DNA of 5,295 nt from an uncultured Clostridia bacterium (GTDB lineage Bacteria > Bacillota > Clostridia > Oscillospirales > Acutalibacteraceae), in the NCBI GenBank assembly GCA_947168785.1, contig CAMVNL010000196.1:1-5295 (forward strand). Reading direction: 5' to 3'. Shown here in pieces: positions 1 to 5,295 of this stretch (within the stretch, counting starts at the first letter, position 1; each line of letters opens with the position of its first letter). Below the pieces are notes generated by a model, which saw nothing but the letters and a program-made list of their open reading frames with translations, did not search any database and was not told the origin of the DNA. A program made the position numbers and the translations under genes.

Positions 1-894
1 GGAAAACTGAACCTCTTTGATAGCGGGCACGCCGCCCTGCTCTTCATAGGAGGGGTGATACGCCCGCATATAGGGCAGATCATAGACACGGTCCAGCTCA
101 TCGGTGGTCAGCGGGTCCATGGGTACGTTCTGCACCACCATTTTTTTGCCGTGCTTCTGTTTAAGCAGCTTGCCGCGGAAAAAATCCTGCTCGTCCTGCT
201 GCAGCCGCGCCGCCACGGCGTACTCCTTTTTGTTGGCGGAGACGTTCTCAAAAGAGGGGCATTCAACGCCGCCGTAGGGCGTTTCGGCGGGCTCGCACAC
301 GTAGCAAACGCCCTTGAGATCCCGCATGTCGGAGGGCTTCTCTCCTTTTTTCAGCCGGTCGGCAATGGCCACGGTCTGCTTTTCCCCCATGCCGAAGGAG
401 AGCAGATCCGCCCCGGAGGAGATCAGAATGGAGGGACGGACGGCGTCGTCCCAGTAGTCATAGTGAGCAAAGCGGCGCAAAGACGCCTCCAGCCCGCCGA
501 TAATGATGGGGATATCCCCGTAGGCCTGCCGGATCAGACGGCAGTAGACCTCCACGGCCCGGTCGGGGCGGCGGCCGCTTTTGCCGCCGGGAGAATACAA
601 ATCCTCGCTGCGGCGGCGCTTGGCGGCGGTGTAGTGGGCCACCATGGAATCAATATTGCCGGAGGAGACGAAAAAGCCCAGCAGGGGCCTGCCGAACCGG
701 GTGAAATCCTTGACGGAATGCCAGTCCGGCTGGCTGAGAAACGCCACACGGTAGCCGGCGTTTTCCAGCACGCGGGTGATGATGGCCGCGCCGAAGGCCG
801 GGTGATCCACGTAGGCGTCGCCGCAGACGTAAACGAAATCCACGTCCGCCCAGCCTCGCTCCTCCATATCCTGTTTTGAAACGGGTAAAAACAT
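1..894 (-). CDS. ygiQ: YgiQ family (UPF0313) radical SAM protein, N-terminal part, truncated by window edge
   Basis: A frame of 298 codons runs from ATG at 894-892 to base 1 without a stop. The translation carries the N-terminal signature of the YgiQ/UPF0313 family: FLPVS at 2-6, GDAYVDHP at 25-32, QPDW at 55-58, GNIDSM at 79-84, RPDRA at 109-113, GGLEASLRR at 133-141 and HYDYW at 144-148. This section resembles a B12-binding-like N-terminal domain. The radical SAM core, with its CxxxCxxC motif binding a [4Fe-4S] cluster, should begin just past residue 298, because the last residues (VQFS) match the family's segment immediately before that motif. The catalytic cysteines are therefore outside the window and cannot be checked. 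The start lies one base after the ftsK stop with no strong Shine-Dalgarno, which suggests translational coupling. The protein is shorter here than E. coli YgiQ, lacking its N-terminal extension and part of the insert before the core. The family's reaction is not established. Family assignment is confident, function is not. Confidence 0.93.
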   Translation of the reverse strand, partial: MFLPVSKQDMEERGWADVDFVYVCGDAYVDHPAFGAAIITRVLENAGYRVAFLSQPDWHSVKDFTRFGRPLLGFFVSSGNIDSMVAHYTAAKRRRSEDLYSPGGKSGRRPDRAVEVYCRLIRQAYGDIPIIIGGLEASLRRFAHYDYWDDAVRPSILISSGADLLSFGMGEKQTVAIADRLKKGEKPSDMRDLKGVCYVCEPAETPYGGVECPSFENVSANKKEYAVAARLQQDEQDFFRGKLLKQKHGKKMVVQNVPMDPLTTDELDRVYDLPYMRAYHPSYEEQGGVPAIKEVQFS

Positions 895-895
895 A

Positions 896-3550
896 TCAGT
901 CGTCGGCGTCTTCGGTAATCACGTCAAAGGGAGGATCGGACGGGAGCTCTTCGCCGCCCGAAGCGTTCGACATGGCGTTCATTTCATACCACTGTGCCTT
1001 GGTCACCAGCACCTTACGGGGCTTGCTGCCCTCGTGGGGACCCACGATGCCCTTTTCCTCCAGCGTATCCATGAGCCGGCCGGCCTTGGCAAAGCCGAGG
1101 CTCAGATGGCGCTGCAGCGCGGAGATCGAAGCCTTTTCAGGCGTATTGACAAACAGCTCGATGGCCCGCATCAGCAGGTCGTCGCCGGAATCCACGCCGC
1201 CGGAGGAATCCGCGTCGGAAGCTCCCTTCTTCTTATCGGCTACCGCCTGACGCTCGATCTCCTGCTGGACGTTATCGTCATACTGCGCGGCGCCGTTGGC
1301 CTTGATAAAGTTGATCACGTTGTCGCATTCCGTGGGGGAAATAAACGCGCCCTGCACACGGATGGGTTTCGGCACACTGACCGGGAAGTAGAGCATATCG
1401 CCCTTGCCCATCAGCTTTTCCGCGCCGGCCTGATCGATCATGGTCCGGGAGTCGATCTGCGACTTCACGGTCAGGGCGATCCGGCTGGGGATATTCGCCT
1501 TGATCACGCCGGTGATGACGTCCACGGAGGGGCGCTGGGTAGCGACCACCAGATGCATACCGGCTGCGCGGCCCATCTGTGCGATCCGCTGAATGGAATC
1601 CTCCACCTCGGCGGGGGCCACGGTCATCAGATCCGCCAACTCGTCCATGATGATGACGATCTGCGGCATCTTTTTCAGATCCTCCCTGCCCTCGCAGAGG
1701 CTGTTATAGGAGCCGATATCCCGCGCGCCGTTTTCATTCAGCGTCTTATAGCGGGACAGCATTTCCGTCACGGCCCAGCCCAGCGCGCCGGAGGCCTTGC
1801 GGGGGTCGGACACCACGGGCACCAGCAGATGGGGGATACCGTTATACCGGCTGAATTCAACGGTCTTGGGGTCGATCAGCAGCAGCTTCACCTCATCCGG
1901 GGTGGCTTTATACAGGATGCTGGCGATCATTGTGTGCAGGCAGATGGATTTACCGGAGCCGGTGGTGCCGGCCACCAGCAGATGGGGCATACTGGCGATA
2001 TCGCAGAAGATCACGTTGCCTGCGATATCCTTACCCAGCGCCACGTTCAGCTTGCTTTTCGCCTCTCTGAACTCCGGCACGTCGATGATCTCACGGAAGG
2101 TGACGGAGGTCTTGTTTTTATTGGGGATCTCAATGCCGATGGCGGCTTTATTGGGAATGGGCGCTTCGATCCGCAGCCCGGCGGGCGCCGCCATGTGCAG
2201 CGCCAGATCGTCGGAAAGGCCGACGAATTTGCTGATCTTGACGCCGGGGGCGGGGGAAAGCTCATACCGGGTCACGGTAGGCCCGGGCACCACGCCCACG
2301 ATGGTGGCGCTGACGTTGAAGCTGTTCAGGGCGGCGATCAGCTTTTCCCCGTTGGCTTTCAGCTCGGCCTCATTGTAGCCCTTCTGATTGAGGACGGGCC
2401 GGCTGAGGCAGTCCAGCGGGGGCATCTGATAGACCACCGGAGCCGTTTCCGCCACCGCGTTATCCAGCATTTCGTTGAGCTCGCTGGCCTCTTTTTTCGT
2501 CAGAGGCGGCAGCTTCTCCTTCTGTTCCTCCTCGGCGGGCGCGGGTTCCTGCGGAAAAATGCTGATCAGGGAAGGCTCGTCCGACGGCTTGTGGACGGGG
2601 ATCTCCGCCGGCGGCTGGGGTTCGGTATGGTCCTCTTTTGTCCGGATGGGGAACTCGCCCAGATGCTCAAAAGCGCTGAACAGATCCTCCTGCTCTTCCT
2701 GCTGCCCGGCGGAGGCGGGCTGCTTTGCCGCCGCTTTCCGTCCCTTTGCCTTCACTGCGGGCGCATCCCCCGCGGCCTCAGGGTTATTCTGATAGAAATC
2801 GCCCACGATGGCGGCGGGATCCACGTCGGGATTCTTCCGCTGGCGGCGTTCCTCTTTGATGCGTTCATATTCCGTGCGGCGTTTTTCAATGACCTCTCCC
2901 GTGGCGGCGGAAACCTTCTTCGCGGGCTTTTCCATTTCAGAGAACAGCCGGAACAGCGTAATGCCGAACAGCAGCATCAGGTCGGCGATCAGCAGCATCA
3001 CGCTGATGATATCCGCCACGATCTTTGATTTTGAGATGGCGAACAGCGCGCCGCCGCAGACCGCGCCGAACACGCCCCCGTTGGAAACGGCGCTGCTCTT
3101 CTGATCCATCACGGCATTGTACACGTTTTTGATGGCGTCGCCATAGGCCACCGCCTCGTCCGCCACCGTGTTGATATGCACCAGCCCGCAGACGATCAGC
3201 AGCAGGACGAACAGCTCCGCCGCTTTAAAATAATAGGTGTTGTTCTGCCGGTTCATCACGTTGACGACGCCGAAAAACAGCACCGCCAGCGGAATATAGT
3301 AACCGCACAGGCCTGTCACGGCAAAGTAGAAAAGATGGATCTTATTCCAGAAGGAGCCGTCTCCCCCCGCGAAAAGCATCACCACCGCCAGCAGAAGGCC
3401 GAACACAAAGATCACCGTCGCCTTGAACTCCTGCCGGAAGATCACGTCGGAGAGGGTCATCTGACTGCTCTTTTTCTTCGACTTGCCTTTCGTATTTTTT
3501 TTGGAAGCAGACGTTTTCGTCTGCGTTTTTTTCTTAGTCGTCTGAGCCAA
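896..3550 (-). CDS. ftsK: FtsK/SpoIIIE family DNA translocase
   Basis: This 884-residue membrane-anchored ATPase pumps double-stranded DNA, moving chromosome ends away from the closing septum or, in spore formers, into the forespore. Residues 1-30 are very Lys/Ser/Thr-rich. Four or five hydrophobic segments follow (about 43-61, 71-97, 109-128, possibly 158-172, and 176-201). A charged, Pro/Glu/Ala-rich linker spans about 205-375. The motor has an alpha domain at about 380-505 and a RecA-like beta domain at about 510-750. Walker A is GTTGSGKS at 528-535 and Walker B is IVIIMDELAD at 631-640; ATQRPSVDVITG at 670-681 and SQIDSRTMID at 697-706 are family signatures. The gamma winged helix that reads DNA polarity is at about 788-850, with GIVGPHEGSKPRKV at 834-847, so the protein is complete. 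An acidic tail ends it. The start is TTG at 3550-3548: an in-frame TAA lies just upstream, AAGGAG precedes it, and the next Met is residue 31. FtsK and SpoIIIE cannot be told apart from this sequence alone. Confidence 0.97.
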   Translation of the reverse strand: MAQTTKKKTQTKTSASKKNTKGKSKKKSSQMTLSDVIFRQEFKATVIFVFGLLLAVVMLFAGGDGSFWNKIHLFYFAVTGLCGYYIPLAVLFFGVVNVMNRQNNTYYFKAAELFVLLLIVCGLVHINTVADEAVAYGDAIKNVYNAVMDQKSSAVSNGGVFGAVCGGALFAISKSKIVADIISVMLLIADLMLLFGITLFRLFSEMEKPAKKVSAATGEVIEKRRTEYERIKEERRQRKNPDVDPAAIVGDFYQNNPEAAGDAPAVKAKGRKAAAKQPASAGQQEEQEDLFSAFEHLGEFPIRTKEDHTEPQPPAEIPVHKPSDEPSLISIFPQEPAPAEEEQKEKLPPLTKKEASELNEMLDNAVAETAPVVYQMPPLDCLSRPVLNQKGYNEAELKANGEKLIAALNSFNVSATIVGVVPGPTVTRYELSPAPGVKISKFVGLSDDLALHMAAPAGLRIEAPIPNKAAIGIEIPNKNKTSVTFREIIDVPEFREAKSKLNVALGKDIAGNVIFCDIASMPHLLVAGTTGSGKSICLHTMIASILYKATPDEVKLLLIDPKTVEFSRYNGIPHLLVPVVSDPRKASGALGWAVTEMLSRYKTLNENGARDIGSYNSLCEGREDLKKMPQIVIIMDELADLMTVAPAEVEDSIQRIAQMGRAAGMHLVVATQRPSVDVITGVIKANIPSRIALTVKSQIDSRTMIDQAGAEKLMGKGDMLYFPVSVPKPIRVQGAFISPTECDNVINFIKANGAAQYDDNVQQEIERQAVADKKKGASDADSSGGVDSGDDLLMRAIELFVNTPEKASISALQRHLSLGFAKAGRLMDTLEEKGIVGPHEGSKPRKVLVTKAQWYEMNAMSNASGGEELPSDPPFDVITEDADD

Positions 3551-3561
3551 CTTGCTTTGCG

Positions 3562-3567
3562 CTCCTT
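3562..3567 (-). promoter_or_regulatory. Ribosome binding site of ftsK (decides a TTG start)
   Basis: The minus strand reads AAGGAG, ending 11 bases before TTG at 3550-3548. The spacing is slightly long. There is no ATG between this site and Met31 of the frame, and an in-frame TAA overlaps this site, so TTG is the only start that uses it. Confidence 0.7.
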
Positions 3568-3585
3568 ATCTTAATTTGAAATAAT

Positions 3586-3614
3586 ATTATATCTTATTTT
3601 TTATCAAAAAGCAA
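3586..3614 (-). promoter_or_regulatory. Sigma-A-type promoter of ftsK(-ygiQ)
   Basis: On the minus strand a perfect TATAAT -10 box (3591-3586) lies exactly 17 bases after TTGCTT (3614-3609), a weak -35 with three of six consensus matches. The spacer is A/T-rich. A start near 3579 would give a leader of about 29 bases containing the AAGGAG site. ygiQ follows ftsK by one base, so this is probably its main promoter too. The assignment is by consensus only. Confidence 0.65.
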
Positions 3615-3631
3615 TACCGTATTTTTAATTT

Positions 3632-3678
3632 ACTTGTAAAGGCAAATAGCTTTACGTTGACAAGTGTTTTCCTTTACG
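3632..3678. repeat. Cluster of CTTTAC repeats in both orientations (candidate operator)
   Basis: CTTTACG occurs at 3650-3656 and again at 3672-3678, exactly 22 bases (about two helical turns) apart. The inverted copy GTAAAG is at 3636-3641, forming a dyad with the 3650-3655 copy over an 8-base centre. A second dyad, ACTTGT (3632-3637) with ACAAGT (3660-3665), encloses it. The cluster lies about 55-100 bases upstream of the predicted ftsK transcription start and about 130-175 bases upstream of the aconitase one. It also contains TTGACA (3657-3662), which has only poor -10 candidates downstream. I do not recognise the motif as the box of a known regulator. A binding-site role is inference. Confidence 0.4.
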
Positions 3679-3698
3679 ATTATGCGCTGTTTTTTGAA

Positions 3699-3726
3699 GC
3701 CGGAGGATCGCCGCTCCTCCGTCGGC
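3699..3726. other. Intergenic hairpin of unknown role
   Basis: GGAGGA (3702-3707) pairs perfectly with TCCTCC (3715-3720) across a 7-base loop. A lower GCC/GGC stem (3699-3701 with 3724-3726) is separated by a 3-base bulge. On the plus strand the hairpin is preceded, not followed, by six T residues (3690-3695). Neither strand has a T-tract after it, so it does not fit an intrinsic terminator. It lies upstream of the predicted aconitase promoter and would be in the leader only if transcription began further upstream, for example near the TTGACA at 3657-3662. Confidence 0.45.
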
Positions 3727-3771
3727 AGTTGCTTGATTCATAATGTTTATGGAGAAATGAGAAGATAATAA

Positions 3772-3801
3772 TTGACAAGAGCGCGTCATTTGTATTAAAA
3801 T
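3772..3801 (+). promoter_or_regulatory. Sigma-A-type promoter of the aconitase gene
   Basis: A perfect TTGACA -35 (3772-3777) is followed after 18 bases by TAAAAT (3796-3801), which matches five of six -10 positions. The surrounding sequence is A/T-rich. Predicted transcription would start near 3808, leaving a leader of about 32 bases with the ribosome binding site. The -35 and the next two bases (TTGACAAG) repeat those at 3657-3664. Confidence 0.6.
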
Positions 3802-3824
3802 AAATATCGATTCTGTGTAAAAAT

Positions 3825-3830
3825 GAGGTG
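3825..3830 (+). promoter_or_regulatory. Ribosome binding site of the aconitase gene
   Basis: GAGGTG lies 9 bases before the ATG at 3840. Another ATG at 3823-3825 overlaps this site but is out of frame with the aconitase, so it is not the start. Confidence 0.65.
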
Positions 3831-3839
3831 CAAAGAACC

Positions 3840-5295
3840 ATGGGCTACAATTTAGCGCAAAAAATCATCCGATCGCATCTCGTCTCGGGGGAGATGATCC
3901 CCGGGACGGAGATCGGTCTTCGCATTGACCAGACGCTGACGCAGGACGCCACCGGCACGATGGCGTACCTCCAGCTGGAAGCCATGAACATCGACCGGGT
4001 CAAAACCGAGCTGTCCGTGGCATACATCGACCACAACACGCTGCAGAACGGCTTTGAAAACGCCGACGACCATCGGTTCATCCAGACCGTAGCCCAAAAG
4101 CGGGGCATCCGGTTCTCCCGGCCCGGCAACGGCATCTGCCATCAGGTCCATCTGGAGCGGTTCGGCGTGCCCGGCAAGACGCTGCTGGGCTCCGACAGCC
4201 ACACCCCCACCGGCGGCGGCATCGGCATGCTGGCCATGGGCGCCTGCGGCCTTGACGTGGCGGTAGCCATGGGCGGCGGCACCTATTATATCCCCATGCC
4301 GAAGATCGTCAACGTGGAGCTGACCGGAAAGCTCTCCCCCTGGGTGGCGGCGAAGGACATCATTCTGGAGCTGCTGCGGATCATGACAGTCAAGGGCGGC
4401 GTTGGCAAGATCGTGGAATACACCGGCGAGGGCGTGAAGACCCTCTCCGTGCCGGAGCGCGCCACCATCACCAACATGGGCGCGGAGCTGGGCGCCACCA
4501 CCTCCATCTTCCCCTCCGACGAGACGACGCTGGCCTTCCTGAAAGCGCAGGACAGAGCGGACGCCTACACCGAGCTGAAGGCAGACGAGGACGCGTTCTA
4601 CGACGCATATATCAAAATCGACCTTTCCTCCCTCGTTCCGCTGGCGGCCATGCCCCACATGCCCGACAAGGTCAAGACCGTGGAGGAGATCGGCCCCATC
4701 ACCATCGACCAGGTCTGCATCGGCTCCTGCACCAACTCCTCGCTGTTCGACATGATGAAGGTGGCGGCGATCCTTAAAGGCAAGACCGTTGCGGAGAACG
4801 TCAGCCTGACCATCTCCCCCGGCTCCAAGCAGGTGCTCACCATGCTCTCCGAGAACGGCGCGCTGGCGGATATGATCGCGGCGGGCGCGCGGATCCTCGA
4901 AAGCGCCTGCGGCCCCTGCATCGGCATGGGCCAGTCCCCCAACTCCAAGGGCATCTCCCTGCGGACCTTCAACCGCAACTTTGAAGGCCGCTCCGGCACC
5001 GCCGACGCGGGCGTGTATCTGGTCAGCCCCGAGGTGGCGGCGGCTTCCGCCGTGGCGGGCTGTCTGACGGACCCGAGGACCCTCGGTAAATTTCCCGAGA
5101 TCGTCCTTCCCGACCACTTCCTCATCAACGACAACATGATCCTGCTGCCCGACGCGCCGGACAAGGCGAAGGACAGAGAGGTGATCTACGGCCCCAACAT
5201 CAAGTCTGTGCCGCTGGGCCACGCGCTGGAGAAAGATATCTCCACCAAGGTGCTGCTGAAGGTGGGCGACAACATCACCACCGACCACATCATGC
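3840..5295 (+). CDS. acn: Aconitate hydratase, compact Aquifex-type, truncated by window edge
   Basis: The gene encodes a cytoplasmic [4Fe-4S] hydratase interconverting citrate and isocitrate through cis-aconitate. The 485 residues seen match the aconitase/isopropylmalate isomerase superfamily. IDQTLTQDATGTMAYLQ (29-45) is typical of the Aquifex-type subfamily. The D64-H65 pair and GSDSHTPTGGG (117-127) form active-site elements. The cluster ligands are C297 in GSCTNSS and C357 and C360 in CGPC. FNRNFEGR (377-384) carries two substrate-binding arginines, R379 and R384, spaced as in mitochondrial aconitase. The frame ends at DNITTDHIM, the start of the C-terminal swivel domain. Members are about 640 residues, so roughly 155 are missing, including the rest of the swivel and its catalytic serine. 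The ATG at 3840 is supported by the upstream GAGGTG and by the family's N-terminus. The gene has its own promoter and is divergent from ftsK. It probably feeds 2-oxoglutarate and glutamate synthesis. A homoaconitase or isopropylmalate isomerase role is less likely, as those usually have the swivel on a separate small subunit. Confidence 0.95.
   Translation, partial: MGYNLAQKIIRSHLVSGEMIPGTEIGLRIDQTLTQDATGTMAYLQLEAMNIDRVKTELSVAYIDHNTLQNGFENADDHRFIQTVAQKRGIRFSRPGNGICHQVHLERFGVPGKTLLGSDSHTPTGGGIGMLAMGACGLDVAVAMGGGTYYIPMPKIVNVELTGKLSPWVAAKDIILELLRIMTVKGGVGKIVEYTGEGVKTLSVPERATITNMGAELGATTSIFPSDETTLAFLKAQDRADAYTELKADEDAFYDAYIKIDLSSLVPLAAMPHMPDKVKTVEEIGPITIDQVCIGSCTNSSLFDMMKVAAILKGKTVAENVSLTISPGSKQVLTMLSENGALADMIAAGARILESACGPCIGMGQSPNSKGISLRTFNRNFEGRSGTADAGVYLVSPEVAAASAVAGCLTDPRTLGKFPEIVLPDHFLINDNMILLPDAPDKAKDREVIYGPNIKSVPLGHALEKDISTKVLLKVGDNITTDHIM

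Noticed and set aside
55..879. Open frame of 274 codons on the plus strand opposite ygiQ
   Set aside because: The minus strand encodes a continuous YgiQ-family sequence here. The plus-strand frame shows low-complexity His/Gly/Ala composition and no known motif.
876..1250. Plus-strand frame across the ftsK/ygiQ junction
   Set aside because: Its Ser-rich translation is antisense to the ftsK gamma domain and tail, with no domain signature. The coupled minus-strand genes explain the region.
1034..3028. Very long open frame (664 codons) on the plus strand opposite ftsK
   Set aside because: It is antisense to a strongly conserved ftsK reading frame. Its translation is rich in His, Gly, Arg, Gln and Asp with no recognisable domain, as expected when GC-rich codons are read from the other strand.
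3657..3686. Second plus-strand promoter built on TTGACA at 3657-3662
   Set aside because: The -35 is perfect, but the -10 candidates at normal spacing are poor (for example TATGCG at 18 bases). Not enough to list as a promoter, so it is only mentioned with the repeats.
3699..3726. Hairpin as an intrinsic terminator
   Set aside because: No T-tract follows it on either strand, and no gene ends nearby: both flanking genes point away from it.
3852..5288. Long open frame (478 codons) on the minus strand opposite the aconitase gene
   Set aside because: The plus strand encodes clear aconitase motifs throughout. The minus-strand product is a His/Gly/Val/Ala/Asp-rich shadow without family signatures.

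Overview
The window holds three protein-coding genes in two divergent transcription units around a short AT-rich control region. On the minus strand, ftsK (a full-length FtsK/SpoIIIE DNA translocase) is followed one base later by the start of ygiQ (a YgiQ/UPF0313-family radical SAM protein), which runs off the left edge. On the plus strand, a monofunctional aconitase of the compact 'Aquifex-type' subfamily runs off the right edge. No RNA gene, CRISPR array, insertion sequence or other mobile element is visible.

The organism is most likely a GC-rich member of the Clostridia (Oscillospirales/Oscillospiraceae-like, probably gut or anaerobic). This is inferred from GC-rich coding DNA beside an AT-rich intergenic region with sigma-A-like promoters, AAGGAG- and GAGGTG-type ribosome binding sites, a TTG start, the short radical SAM protein, and the Aquifex-type aconitase common in Gram-positive anaerobes. 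The genus cannot be named from this window.

Layout: 1-894 (minus) is the ygiQ N-terminal 298 residues, cut just before the expected CxxxCxxC iron-sulfur motif. 896-3550 (minus) is ftsK, 884 aa. 3551-3839 is the divergent intergenic region. It contains a perfect TATAAT -10 box for ftsK, a TTGACA/TAAAAT promoter for the aconitase, a cluster of CTTTAC repeats in both orientations, and an unexplained hairpin. 3840-5295 (plus) is the aconitase, residues 1-485, cut at the start of the swivel domain.

The two units have unrelated jobs. ftsK-ygiQ is a chromosome-segregation gene linked to a poorly characterised radical SAM gene. The aconitase supplies isocitrate, probably for 2-oxoglutarate and glutamate synthesis. 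The window looks like ordinary core genome, and I found no evidence of a new system. The items most worth a second look are the intergenic repeats and hairpin and the tight ftsK-ygiQ junction.
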